Assembly: GCF_028389875.1 (NCBI RefSeq)
Contig: NC_084668.1
Coordinates: forward strand, 19,301,993-19,365,992
Direction of reading: 5' to 3'
Source: Rhea pennata
Taxonomy: Eukaryota > Chordata > Aves > Rheiformes > Rheidae
Length of the DNA: 64,000 bases
In this document: one piece after another, positions 39,901 to 48,600 of the stretch
Position numbering within the stretch: the first letter of the stretch is position 1
Layout: every line of letters begins with the position of its first letter
Made by a program: the position numbers and the translations under genes
Notes under the pieces: model-generated
Told to the model about the DNA's origin: nothing
Seen by the model: the letters and a program-made list of their open reading frames with translations, nothing else
The model's database searches: none

Positions 39901-42900
39901 AAATGACAGTAATTTCAAGTGATTTAAGTAAGTTTCATTCTACTTGAAATTCATCTTTCCTCAATACATGGAGGAACAGTGGGAGCATACTGCAAAACTG
40001 AGGATGCTTGACAGCAAATTCCAAATTAGGTGGGTTCCCAGCCCACGCAGAAGCAGAATTTAAACTCTAATTGTATTCTTAGCTATTTGGCTAAAAAAAA
40101 AAAAAAAAAAAAAAACAGTCTAATGAGATACACGAGAGCGGATGGAAGACTACTTAAATACAGTTTGGTTTGTACAGGGGCATGCAGATCACAGCTCACT
40201 ACATAACTTGTCGAATGTGAGCTAGTTCTTCTACAGCCATGTTAGTACAGCACAGTCTCTCAGCATTTTTGCTATACTGCTTCTCCAGTACTGTTTTAAT
40301 TCAACTCAATCACACTTCTAAGACAAGTCTGTCAATTGCCCCCACTTATTGTGCTTTGTTTCATATCACAGATGTTTTGGACCACATGAAATGAACTCCT
40401 CTTGGCTGAAACTAAGTGAAATGTGTTCCAGACACTCTCAGGCACGTAGTCCACAGCAACAAACTAAAGTTAAAGCAAACAACCAAAATGCAGCAGAATA
40501 TAAACATCTTCAGACTATTTCACTGTACAGATCTGCTCGACTGCACAACTTGCTAATGCAGACATACCCACTGTCTGTTTAGTATGACTACAGTTCTATG
40601 CTGATTAGACCAGTTTTCAGGCTAGAATTAGCTTGTGGCAGACTAAAGTTACTTAGCTCTTAACTAGTTCTGCAACTCTGACATCCATCTTGTAAGAGAT
40701 CCAGCAAAGAGCAACGGAAAGTTACTGTGTGGCTGCATTTAAGAGCTTAAACTTTGCACTGAAAGGACCCAACCTAAGAATGAGGATAATTCAGTTTGAT
40801 CCATTCTGCATCACCTTAAATATCTGGAATCTCTTCTTCATACTGCCAAATTATATTTCAACCTAGGAAAACCAAGTTGGTATTTTTGTTATAGTTAATT
40901 CATTACTTGCTATCAAACACTGATATGTTGATATCATGCTAAATGAAAAAAACAAGCTCTCTACTGTTGCACATTGAAAGGCTGCAGTTTTCACAGCCAA
41001 ATTCTTGATTTATTTATGTTTTACAAAAAAAGAGCAGCATTAGCTGTCTCACTTCTTTGGCTGAGTAAGCCAAAAAATCATTTCAGGCAGAATTTAGCTC
41101 AGTTTTAGCTATTGTTTGAGTTCCATCTGAACTTGTAACAGATATGAATGGTTCCTTATTCATATAGCATATGTTTGAATCACCAGTTCCCAGTTAGATC
41201 TGTATTTGTTGCTGCTCATGATGAACAAGGCACAATTTCAGAAGTGGACTGATATAAATGACAGGCCAAAACCATTTCTTAAAACTGTACTTCTGAGCAT
41301 GCGATGTGAAGTGACACAGGTTTAATCTGATGGTCTGTATATACAAACCCTTAAAATGAAGTACCTGTCAGACAATTAGTACTAAAGGACTAACGATAAA
41401 AGTGTTTCCAGAATAGGAACATCAGCACTCTACTAACATAAGATCTTGATACAAATGCAATTTTACTGGTGTAGAAAGATTCTTCTGATTTAAACTTTGT
41501 CAGAGCTGGGAGGAGTCACCAATGCACACAAAAAATTTTTTTTATTGGTTAGTACAAACCTACCTTGACTAGGTCAGAAACAGTATTAATTTATTATTTA
41601 GTGTTATTTAATTAATAATACTAAAGAAGTACACATGCGAAAGTTTTTTTTTTGCATAGTAAATTGAAAAAAATGAGTAACACAACATTGTTTAAAAATA
41701 CAATTTAAGAAGAAAGTAAGACCACTAATGTTCAGTTATGAGAAGATCAAATAGATCAAAGCAGGTCAAATACGATCACTACAAGCAGGATAAATGGAAC
41801 GTTGTTTCCATGAAGACTACACATAGGACGTGATAGCTTTTTTGGCCATGTCATTTCAATTCTGTATTGTGCAAACAAATTTGTTTCTGAACCAGCTCTT
41901 TATTTACTTTAGGTGAAGATTTTTCCATACCTTTCAGATTTACTAATAAATATCATCAAACTTGAACTAATTTCTCATCCTAGAGCAGCTCCTTTGAACA
42001 GAAGTGAGCAAACTAGATCTGACCTCTAAAACTGCTACTATGTTAACTTAAATGGAAAGGAAAAAATGATATTATTCACTGCTTCCAAGAAATCAAGATT
42101 TATGTTTCATTCATTCCCTTCAGATCAACAGTACAGGAATTAAAATGCTCCCTAATTTTTGAGCAACATAGGAGCTAATGAAAAACAAGTTCTATAGAAC
42201 TTTTACTCAGCTGCTTCCAGTTATTGAAGTTTAAGTGGTACCAACAATTACTGGACATACCTGAAGCTACAGAATTCTCTCCAACAGATCTTTCCAAAAC
42301 ACTGCTCTCACTGGCTAAACTGTCATTCATATTTTCTTGCTGTTTGAAATCCTCCACTCCAGCATGTTCTGATTGCCTTGTGACTTCTGTTTCTTCATTT
42401 GTCCTGTTATTCATCCCCTTTTCTCCATTTTCCACTCCTAAAAAAACCCAGAAATTCACTATAAAATATTTACTTTATTTTAGTGTGCAGCACAGAAAAC
42501 ACAGAACTAACCAGAATTCATCATACATGTTCAAGTCAGCAGACAATGGCCTAACATATGACCTTGGTCTTAAATATTTATAAGAACGCTGACAATCCAA
42601 ATTACAAAATTTACAAAATAAATTTGTCATTAATCTCTATATTTGCTGTCACTGTGAAGATTTGAAAATGTAATTAGTGAACTAGATCATATGCTGTATC
42701 TTCTCTTAATTCCATCAGTTCTGTAAATTCATAAATGGATGTACCTCAGAGCAGGACTTCATCTTGGACTTTAATACTTGCCCATAAAACAGGAAGCTTG
42801 AGCTTTCCAAAAAACACTCTCCCTCCTTCCATTGTTTTATTTCAAATATAAAAATTATTTCTTTTTGATTTCTGTTCTAGTGTTATTTTTTAGAGACATA

Positions 42901-45900
42901 TAAAACCAGGCATACTCTAAAGGTGAAAACGCTGTTCTGCAGATTATAAACACTTCAAAAAACTTTGGAAACTGCATTCTAGGGTTTTTCAAATTTGATT
43001 CAATTACTATGCAATTAGAAATTAAATGTAAAAAAAAAAAAAAAGTCAAGATTAACTTCCTATAAAGTTCTCAATTGCTATGTATAAGAATCTGCTAATG
43101 ACAACTTATTTTACCATAACAAATCAGTAGGGATCAAACTTGAGTTGTAGGATGTACCAACACTCTCCTCCTCTTCATAAGGTACCCAATGAGTCTTTTC
43201 TTAGTGCTTCCTTGTCATTGCATCAGTGGACATTACAATAATCTACATATACACAAGATTGTGTACCTAGAAAGATTCTTATACTCTGGTAAGACTAACA
43301 TAATTTACATTTTACATGTTAATCTGCACAGTTTTTTAGGGGCTGCATTGCTGAGGACTACTGAGAAATCTCTGAATAAATACATACATCCAGCATTACA
43401 TCAAACATGTGAATTAAACTACTTAATTTTTATTTTGTCTGGTCTGCACTGTACTGAGGATTCCAAAATGCAGAATTTGTATGGAAATAATTTTCATAAT
43501 TTTCTCATTTGCTAAGTATTTATTACTTTGCTTATCTTACCAATAGCAAAGGAAGGAACACAAGTTAAACCTGACAAAGCTGCAAAATAAAAGTGAAGAC
43601 CACAGTAGCTGCTGCCCTACTCCCAGCCTCTGACTTCCCTCAGAGTTACTTTTCAAGGCTCTAACCTGATTGGTCCTGTCCTGCAAACCGGAAGACTCAA
43701 ATACAGTGAAAAGGTAGGTTTAAATGTAGCTGCTGCTTATTTGTGTGTGACAGAGGAATCTGGTTCCTGTCCTCATGTGGAAGAGGCACTTTCATGCCAA
43801 TCTGAATGCACAGTCCCATATGCAGCAACTAAAATTATATACAGACTACAGACAGTTCTCGTGAGCTTTTCAAGCAAGAAGGCTGAAGATGCAAAATGAA
43901 AAATCTGGTAAAAAATCTTTAGTCCCCAGAAATCCTACAAAACATACGCTAAATGAGACATAACTTGGGAGCTGCTTCTGTTTTTCATGTTTTAGAACCT
44001 AGGGAAGCACTAGGATAATTTTATAACATAATAATCGCTGTACAGCAATAAGAAATACTAGCCAAAATTCTGTAGCTCTTTTACTTTCTTTTCATTTCTA
44101 TAAATAATCTGTTTACTAGTTTATTCTATTGTTTATAGTCAATTTTATACAATGTCTCTAGGGACTTGCTACTATCTTATCCCATTATATATATTTGTAA
44201 ACTTGTACTATTAAGGAAACATTAATCCTTGAGCTTGAGAAATCTGAAAGAGGTTTGGTTTTTGTTCAAAATAATATTCAGTATGTTTAATTAATGATCA
44301 TAATACCACACTGAAAACAAATTAATAAAAGGTAAGCATTCAGTTTAATTATAATTATATACATATTAACTGAATTCTAATGTTGTTTAATGATTTTATA
44401 ATGACTTTAGTGTTTAAGAATCTATCAAATAAGCTATTAAGAAGCTTGATCTTGAAAGCCCTGGATAACTGAAAGCATTAGTCTCAGTGATGTAGTGAAA
44501 TCAATACAGTGAGAACCCCGTACCATTTCCTAAGTCACAGGAAGAAAAAGAATAAATAAATAAAAACCCACCACACTAACAGTAACAACCACCCCCCTCA
44601 GATATATATATATAAAAAAATCCATTAGTACTACTGAAATAAGATGATTACCTCCTGTATTTCCACTTAAATCATCTGCAAGGTCTTCATGTTGGGTTTC
44701 ACGCAAAACAACCAAAAAAGGGGAGAACCAGTCCTTCTTCTGAACTATTCTACTTAACAGCTCCCTTGCACCATCTCTATTCCCACGACTTTCAGTAACA
44801 GTCTGGATCTGGTGAAAATAAAATAAAAAACCCTTGAGACATAATTTTGAAATAGTTCAAATAAGTTGCTAAGAACAGTAGATATACAAAAGCACTTCTC
44901 TCATCATTTAAAACACTAATAGAAATACAAGTGGGTCTGCCACTAGTTTTATTAGTCAGAAGAAATTTACCGTATTTTTCTTCAACCTCATATTTATCAC
45001 ATATGGTTTCAGGTAAGATATATAAAACTTGAGATACGAAACTTTACTTGAGAGACTGAACAATGAACGTATGGAACATATTGATCAATGGTTATAACCA
45101 CTATATAATAATCATTATTATTATATCAGGAATATATATAACAGGAATAATAATCAGTTATAAATAAACACTGATTTAACAAATAGCCAACCTTGACCAA
45201 AGAAACAGTGAAGTCATGCAGCTTACCAGACCTCAGACTTAATCTGTGATGTGATTTCATACATAAATAGAACACTTTCTTAAACACTGGCTTCACCATC
45301 ACACTTCCCACTTGAAGGTATAATAACTAAGCCTCTGGAAAAGATATTGCCCTAGAAGAAGCTATGGAAAAGTGCCCCAAGGCTGTCTTGAGAACTAGAC
45401 ATGTGATCACAACAGAAACAAAGAGGCTATCCCAAAACAAAGCAGCCTGGGTGGGCGTTCAATCTTCAAAGACAACCTCCTCAATGCTCAGAGCTCATCC
45501 ATCCTGATATGCAAGCAAATGGGTGGGGATAACAGCAGGCTTAACAGTGCTTGAAAGCTAAAAGGAAGTATATGGGAAATGGAAATAGAAAGAGCTAAGC
45601 AAAAAAGGAACATAGAAACACTCTTCAGGTATGCAGGGATGGCATTAAGGCCAAAGCACCAGTGGAGTTGGAACTGGCAAGGATGTGAAGGGAAATGAAG
45701 GGCTTCAACAGAAATACCAGTAGCAAAAAGATGCCCAAAGAACATGTGGAATAATTCAGGAATGGGGCAGGTAATCTATGAGCAAGGCCCCTGCCTCCAC
45801 CTTACTATGCTGACTCCTGGCTCTCCTTCCCTTAGGGAGCAGCTGGCCCTTGTAGCTCCTTGACAGTCACCAATCTGATGAAGTGAGGCATGTGACTGTC

Positions 45901-47168
45901 ATTTAGCTGAGACAAAGCATCAAACTACCTAAAACGTTGATGCACAAGCTCAGAAAGCAAATACGATGCAGTTCCACTATTAGTTTGCTGTTTTTAACTC
46001 TTGTCCCTATGGCAAATCTTACTTTCATTTATTCTTGTAACACCAGTTTCAGGACAGTCATATTTTGTCTCCAATTAAGTTTTACATCAGTCTGTGCATA
46101 TTCTTCTTGGCCAAATGGAGCAAACACTGGCAAATGTTTTCACCAAAGAGTAACACTTACTCTTGACAGTGACATTTCTGCTCAGCTTTTCCATTCGCTG
46201 TCAACTTTTAAATTCCTTTGTGAACCTCTGGCACAAAAGGAGAGGGAAAGAGGAAGCAGGCCTTGTTTTATTTTAATTCAAGTATTCTCTAGAACTTTGA
46301 CCCATCACTACCTCACAGTACAGCTCAGGGGCCAGAAGACACTTCACAGTCTTAGCCTGGGCTCAGAGGCAAAGCAAAATGCACCAGCAGCAGTGGTTGG
46401 GTTCCTTCCACTTAAGTGCTGGTCTATTCTAGCTCTCTGTTCAAGAGAATTTTTTTCCCTGGTTCTTAGCTGGCATCTGTCCTCCTGGCCCCCCACTAAA
46501 CAGTTTTCTGAGGCATATTTGGAGTCCCATCGCTGTGTTCCCTGAAGTTTAGATTCATAGTCTCCTTCCTTAACCACCTTTCATATCTACACTTACACCA
46601 CCACTTCTCATTGCTGCTTCCCCTCTGCCTCACAGTTCCCAGGGGCGGCTGGTGCCTGCAGACACAGGCGGCACCCGCTTCCCGGGGCCGGGCCCCGCCA
46701 CGCCGAGGCGCACAGGTCACTCACCCGTTCCAGGTCCTCGACCTGGAAGATGTCCCTCTGCAGGCACTTCTCGGCCACCTGCACGGCCCGCATGTTATCC
46801 ACCAGCGTGCCGTGCAGCAGCTGCACCAAGTGCACGCACAAGTCGTGGTGGGCCTCCTCTGCCGGTGAGGGCAGCTGGCTCAGGCTGGGGTTCACGTAGC
46901 AGGCGGCCAGGCCGCAGCCGCCGTGCTCCAGCGCCTGCAGGAACTCGCGGTAGCAGTCGCGGGGCCCCCGCTCCACGGCGCGCAGCAGCAGCTCCGCCGC
47001 CTCCACCTCGCCCTGCTGCAGCGCCGCCGCCCGCACCCGCTCCCGCTCCTCGGCGCCCAGCGAGGGCAGCCAGTCCAGCACGGGCTGCACGCGGATGGCG
47101 CGCTTCAGCCGCGCCCTGAAGCAGGAGATCAAGTAGAGGAAGCGCTCGGCTCGGGACTCGTCCGACAT
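19597..47168 (-). CDS. IFIH1: IFIH1 (MDA5), cytosolic dsRNA sensor, complete
   Basis: A RIG-I-like receptor that binds long dsRNA in the cytosol, forms filaments and activates MAVS through its CARDs, inducing interferon. Sixteen exons join in frame to 1004 residues (human MDA5 has 1025). Residues 1 to about 200 are two CARDs. Residues 201-288 form a Ser- and acid-rich linker. The helicase has Walker A LPTGSGKT (Lys331), DECH at 439-442, LTASPG around 482-487, [10 protein letters not shown] at 766-775 and ARGRARA at 796-802. The C-terminal domain has zinc ligands Cys884, Cys887, Cys939 and Cys942. CARDs exclude LGP2, and [10 protein letters not shown], the DECH context and synteny favour MDA5 over RIG-I. 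The ATG at 47168 is chosen by alignment to MDA5 proteins ([20 protein letters not shown]). All introns are GT-AG except intron 6, which is GC-AG. No inactivating change was seen. Confidence 0.97.
19896..19989 (-). CDS. IFIH1: IFIH1 exon 15: C-terminal domain
   Basis: The 94-bp exon encodes residues 914-944, with the second zinc pair in ITCKDCGQ (Cys939, Cys942). Acceptor TTTTAG, donor GTAAGG. Confidence 0.95.
19990..21419 (-). other. IFIH1 intron 14
   Basis: Intron with a C19 run and adjoining (CA)n microsatellite at 21285-21330. No other feature was recognised. Confidence 0.8.
21285..21330. repeat. C19 run plus (CA)12 microsatellite
   Basis: C19 spans 21285-21303, followed by GCCC and then CA repeats to 21330. 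Such tracts mutate in length easily and may be miscounted in the assembly. Confidence 0.95.
21420..21610 (-). CDS. IFIH1: IFIH1 exon 14: start of C-terminal domain
   Basis: The 191-bp exon encodes residues 850-912 with the first zinc pair in [16 protein letters not shown] (Cys884, Cys887). Acceptor TTCTAG; the donor is GTAAGT after TTCCA, so the exon ends in phase 2. Confidence 0.96.
21611..22108 (-). other. IFIH1 intron 13
   Basis: AT-rich intron of about 0.5 kb. Nothing was recognised in it. Confidence 0.85.
22109..22270 (-). CDS. IFIH1: IFIH1 exon 13: helicase motif VI and pincer
   Basis: The 162-bp exon encodes residues 796-849, beginning with [16 protein letters not shown] (motif VI arginines) and ending MPRKEYLNK in the pincer helix. 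Acceptor TTGTAG, donor GTGTTT. Confidence 0.96.
22271..22980 (-). other. IFIH1 intron 12
   Basis: Intron of about 0.7 kb. Nothing was recognised in it. Confidence 0.85.
22981..23130 (-). CDS. IFIH1: IFIH1 exon 12: helicase motif V
   Basis: The 150-bp, phase 0 exon encodes residues 746-795: [33 protein letters not shown] and [14 protein letters not shown]. Acceptor TTACAG, donor GTATGA. Confidence 0.97.
23131..24614 (-). other. IFIH1 intron 11
   Basis: Intron of about 1.5 kb. It contains a perfect 14-bp palindrome CTTATCATGATAAG near 24481. No exon or named repeat was recognised. Confidence 0.8.
24615..24871 (-). CDS. IFIH1: IFIH1 exon 11: start of helicase 2
   Basis: The 257-bp exon encodes residues 661-745, including [20 protein letters not shown] and motif [17 protein letters not shown]. 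The acceptor is TTAAAG with a broken pyrimidine tract, but the phase is exact. Donor GTATAG. Confidence 0.95.
24872..25814 (-). other. IFIH1 intron 10
   Basis: Intron of about 0.9 kb with an A-rich run near 24896-24910. Nothing else was recognised. Confidence 0.8.
25815..26042 (-). CDS. IFIH1: IFIH1 exon 10: helicase insertion and acidic loop
   Basis: The 228-bp exon encodes residues 585-659, with [20 protein letters not shown] and [13 protein letters not shown] short acidic loop at 636-649 replaces the much longer acidic stretch of human MDA5. Acceptor TTTTAG, donor GTAAGC. Confidence 0.95.
26128..26251 (-). CDS. IFIH1: IFIH1 exon 9: helicase insertion
   Basis: The 124-bp exon encodes residues 543-583, [20 protein letters not shown] to [16 protein letters not shown]. 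Acceptor TTGTAG, donor GTAAAT. Confidence 0.96.
26252..26805 (-). other. IFIH1 intron 8
   Basis: AT-rich intron of about 0.55 kb without recognisable content. Confidence 0.85.
26806..26922 (-). CDS. IFIH1: IFIH1 exon 8
   Basis: The 117-bp, phase 0 exon encodes residues 504-542 ([20 protein letters not shown] and on), the segment entering the Hel2i insertion. Acceptor CTCCAG, donor GTATGC. Confidence 0.95.
26923..28456 (-). other. IFIH1 intron 7
   Basis: AT-rich intron of about 1.5 kb without recognisable content. Confidence 0.85.
28457..28671 (-). CDS. IFIH1: IFIH1 exon 7: DECH box and motif III
   Basis: The 215-bp exon encodes residues 433-503: [34 protein letters not shown] and KAEEHILK. 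Acceptor TTCCAG, donor GTAAAT. Confidence 0.97.
28672..31316 (-). other. IFIH1 intron 6, GC-AG type
   Basis: This 2.6-kb intron starts with GCAAGT and ends with TTCCAG on the minus strand. Longish open frames at 29797-30521 on both strands show no similarity I recognise and sit in sequence without other coding signs. Confidence 0.85.
31317..31527 (-). CDS. IFIH1: IFIH1 exon 6: helicase 1, with GC donor
   Basis: The 211-bp exon encodes residues 362-431, [20 protein letters not shown] to GVRLS. The frame and the next exon ([12 protein letters not shown]) require the exon to end at TCAG, followed by GCAAGT: a GC donor. Confidence 0.95.
31528..32350 (-). other. IFIH1 intron 5
   Basis: Intron with a T16 run at 31636-31651 followed by a C/A-rich low-complexity stretch to about 31790. 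Nothing coding was recognised. Confidence 0.8.
32351..32571 (-). CDS. IFIH1: IFIH1 exon 5: helicase motifs Q and I
   Basis: The 221-bp exon encodes residues 289-361, including [20 protein letters not shown] and the Walker A loop LPTGSGKT with Lys331. Acceptor CTTAG, donor GTATGT. Confidence 0.97.
34380..34411. repeat. Short ACTAGTGT-type tandem repeat
   Basis: Four imperfect copies of an 8-9 bp unit containing CTAGTGTA lie in a row. Confidence 0.8.
35585..35670 (+). mobile_element. CR1 LINE 3'-end relic
   Basis: The segment GGTCAGATGACCTCTGAAAG, TCCCTTCTAACCTACATGAT and ATTATTCTGTAT resembles the usual CR1 3' end, which reads 'gatgacctttgaaggtcccttccaacc' and closes with ATTCTATG-type repeats. 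The match may extend left to about 35450 in decayed form. Confidence 0.65.
35923..36006 (-). CDS. IFIH1: IFIH1 exon 4: linker
   Basis: The 84-bp exon encodes residues 261-287 ([20 protein letters not shown] and on), resembling the Ser/Asp-rich human linker. Acceptor TTTTAG is read as ATTTAG; donor GTATGT. It ends in phase 1. Confidence 0.88.
36874..36904. repeat. Poly(A) tract, 31 bp
   Basis: An uninterrupted A31 run on the plus strand inside the IFIH1 intron. Confidence 0.95.
38486..38544. repeat. TA/TG dinucleotide microsatellite
   Basis: Alternating TG and TA steps, including (TG)5 and (TA)7 blocks, form a compound dinucleotide repeat. Confidence 0.9.
39377..39398. repeat. Poly(A) tract, 22 bp
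   Basis: An uninterrupted A22 run. Confidence 0.95.
39463..39481 (+). promoter_or_regulatory. CTCF-like motif in IFIH1 intron 3
   Basis: The core CCAGCAGGGGGC matches the CTCF consensus at all 12 core positions. The flanks match less well (about 15 of 19 overall, by hand). Confidence 0.5.
40093..40115. repeat. Poly(A) tract, 23 bp
   Basis: An uninterrupted A23 run. Confidence 0.95.
42261..42437 (-). CDS. IFIH1: IFIH1 exon 3: CARD-helicase linker
   Basis: The 177-bp exon encodes residues 202-259, hydrophilic and rich in Glu, Ser and Asn, as expected of the flexible linker. Phase (2 + 58 codons + 1), acceptor TTTTAG and donor GTATGT support it; sequence similarity alone is weak. Confidence 0.88.
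42438..44651 (-). other. IFIH1 intron 2
   Basis: A 2.2-kb intron with an A-rich run near 43029-43045. Nothing else was recognised. Confidence 0.8.
44652..44808 (-). CDS. IFIH1: IFIH1 exon 2: rest of CARD2
   Basis: The 157-bp exon encodes residues 149-200, including [20 protein letters not shown] and [10 protein letters not shown], which is conserved MDA5 sequence. Acceptor CACCAG, donor GTAATC. Confidence 0.95.
44809..46724 (-). other. IFIH1 intron 1
   Basis: A 1.9-kb intron that carries a CR1 internal fragment at about 45430-45745. A 202-codon open frame at 45937-46545 shows no similarity I recognise. Confidence 0.8.
45430..45745 (+). mobile_element. CR1 LINE internal (ORF2) fragment
   Basis: Phrases such as CAAAGCAGCCTGGGTGGGCG, TCAAAGACAACCTCCTCAA, GCTCATCCATCCTGATATGC, AAAAGGAAGTATATGG, GTATGCAGGGATGGCATTAAG and GGATGTGAAGGGAAATGAAG resemble the stretch between endonuclease and reverse transcriptase in CR1 ORF2. 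It is frameshifted and decayed and lacks the 3' end. Its orientation is opposite to IFIH1. Confidence 0.7.
46725..47168 (-). CDS. IFIH1: IFIH1 exon 1: CARD1 and start of CARD2
   Basis: The 444 coding bases encode residues 1-148, from [17 protein letters not shown] to FQVEDLER, then the donor GTGAGT. The exon is CpG-rich and ends in phase 0. The CARD fold is inferred from similarity to known MDA5. Confidence 0.95.
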
Positions 47169-47207
47169 CGCGCCGCGAGCGGCCCGGGCACCTGGCAGGG
47201 AGCTGCT

Positions 47208-47223
47208 GGGGGGGGGGGGGGGG
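47208..47223. repeat. G16 run (C16 in the IFIH1 leader)
   Basis: An uninterrupted run of 16 G on the plus strand lies 40-55 bases upstream of the IFIH1 start codon, so the mRNA leader would carry C16 if transcription starts where proposed. Confidence 0.9.
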
Positions 47224-47291
47224 CCCGGAGGGGAGCCCGGCTCGGTGTCAGCGAGAAGGAGCGTCACTGCCGCGCCGCAGCCCCGACCCCG

Positions 47292-47298
47292 CTTTATG
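47292..47298 (-). promoter_or_regulatory. TATA-like element of IFIH1
   Basis: The minus strand reads CATAAAG between the ISRE and the start codon. With usual spacing, transcription would start near 47265 and give a leader of about 100 nt. Confidence 0.4.
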
Positions 47299-47315
47299 CG
47301 CGTCCCGCCGGGCGC

Positions 47316-47329
47316 TTTCGGTTTCGTTT
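47316..47329 (-). promoter_or_regulatory. Interferon-stimulated response element of IFIH1
   Basis: The minus strand reads AAACGAAACCGAAA, which contains the ISRE core GAAANNGAAA plus a third GAAA-like half. It lies about 150 bp upstream of the start codon and about 20 bp upstream of a TATA-like CATAAAG at 47292-47298. It would bind ISGF3 or IRFs, in line with the known interferon induction of IFIH1. Confidence 0.85.
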
Positions 47330-48179
47330 GCGCTACGGTTGCGGCCGTTGCGTATGTGACGGGTGGGGCGGGGCCTGCGCCGTTCCCGTCACGGCCCCGC
47401 CCCCCACTGCCAGCCCCGCGCCGCCGCGGCCGTTGGGCGGGGAGGGAACGGGGCGGGGGAGCTGTGCGCGGCGAGGGGGCGAAGGGAAACCTCTACCGAG
47501 AGCCACGAGTTTGCCGACAGCGGAGGTGTAAAACCCGCTTTCCATCTCGGGAGTTCCCAGGGCTGCTCACCGAGTGTTTCAAATTTTTCTTCTACAAGAC
47601 GGAAGCCGTTCTCTAGAGGCATCTTGGGGCTTTCCAGGCACGCACCAAGGGGGGCACCCGAGGTGACAGCCTGAGCCGGTGGGAGTTAACGTACCACGGG
47701 TGGTCTGTGTTCATCTCCAAAGTATACTTTTCTGTGGAATACAGACCCACAAAAGGCCAGCGAGGAAGTAAAACGGGTTTGTGTAGAGCAGTGTTTGCTC
47801 TGGTGTTGTCTTCACAGGTTTTTGGCATTGGTCTGCAATTTGAGCTGCATATGCTACCAGACAGTTATCTTAGCCAGCTTGAAGAACTGCACCTTGCATA
47901 AGAAGCAGGAGGTTTTGAGGATTGTGTTGAATTTCCCAGAGGAGTTGTTGGATAGTGTTTGTGAGAGGAAAGGCCTCTCTCGTGCAATGTGTTTTCACCC
48001 ATACTGCTAACGTCATTGTGCCTCAGGAGCAGACTTGGTTCCTGTCCTGGGGCTTTAGGGACCCTCTGTGTGGCTGAGGTAAGACAGCAGATACATGAAC
48101 TCAGTTTGATGTTTCATAGGAAAACAATGGAGTAAATGCACTCTATTTTTTAGGCTGCACTTGGGTTACTCTGTATAGC

Positions 48180-48600
48180 TTTGGTCCCCAACAGTTCAAG
48201 AGAGACATTGAAAAACTGGGGCCACCATGGTGTTTAGCAGTTTAGAGAGCATCACATGTGGTTGAAGGAATGGGGTTTATTCAGCCTAAAGGAAAAGAAG
48301 GCTTGGGGGAAATCTAGTCCCAGTTTTCCAATTCCTAAGAAGTAGTTATAGGGAGGATGCACAGTGACAGGACAAGGGGCAATGGGCACAAGTTGCTTCA
48401 GGGAAATTTTGTCTAGATAAAGAAAAAAATAATCTTCACTATCAGAGCATTTAGACATTGGAATAGGTTGCCAAAGAACTGGTGGAAGCTCCCTCATGGG
48501 AAATATCTGAGGCTTGGCCTGACAGGACCCTTGATAACCTCATCTAAGGCCTTGCTTTCCCTTTCCAGGCTAGACTCCTCTGATTCTGTGATTCAAATCC
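48180..48600 (+). mobile_element. CR1 LINE 3' end
   Basis: The order of recognisable pieces follows the CR1 3' end: GGGTTTATTCAGCCTAAAGG and AAAAGAAGGCTTGGGGGAA, then CAGTGACAGGACAAGGGGCA ATGG, CATTGGAATAGGTTGCC, GTGGAAGCTCCCTCATGGG, and the closing CTCCTCTGATTCTGTGATTC. It is a 5'-truncated, diverged copy about 0.65 kb beyond the IFIH1 CpG island. Confidence 0.82.

Larger units (their letters stand above)
36007..42260 (-). other. IFIH1 intron 3 (long)
   Basis: A 6.3-kb intron with three long A runs (36874-36904, 39377-39398, 40093-40115), a TA/TG microsatellite at 38486-38544 and two CTCF-like motifs (37523-37545 and 39463-39481). No additional exon was recognised. Confidence 0.8.
46640..47560. 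promoter_or_regulatory. CpG island over IFIH1 promoter and exon 1
   Basis: CpG-dense sequence covers exon 1, the leader and the upstream promoter, with GC-box words such as CCCCGCCCCCC near 47395. It is bounded on both sides by AT-rich DNA. Confidence 0.85.

Noticed and set aside
42224-42583. Plus-strand 119-codon frame opposite IFIH1 exon 3
   Set aside because: It is a shadow of the spliced minus-strand exon, which keeps phase with both neighbours.
45937-46545. 202-codon open frame in IFIH1 intron 1
   Set aside because: It lies in intron sequence next to a CR1 relic, lacks recognisable domains and has composition typical of translated noncoding DNA.
19597-47168. RIG-I (DDX58) or LGP2 (DHX58) as the identity of the central gene
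   Set aside because: Two CARDs exclude LGP2. The sequence around DECH, the helicase motifs, the SDED C-terminus and the FAP/GCA neighbours fit MDA5.
47169-47267. N-terminal extension of IFIH1 to an in-frame GTG about 33 codons upstream
   Set aside because: The extension would read through the G16 run and is Pro/Gly-rich. No MDA5 known to me has it, and the ATG at 47168 gives the family N-terminus.
46652-47616. Plus-strand open frames of 120-200 codons opposite IFIH1 exon 1
   Set aside because: They are antisense to a clearly conserved coding exon and its CpG island. Arg/Pro/Ala-rich composition gives no sign of a real protein.
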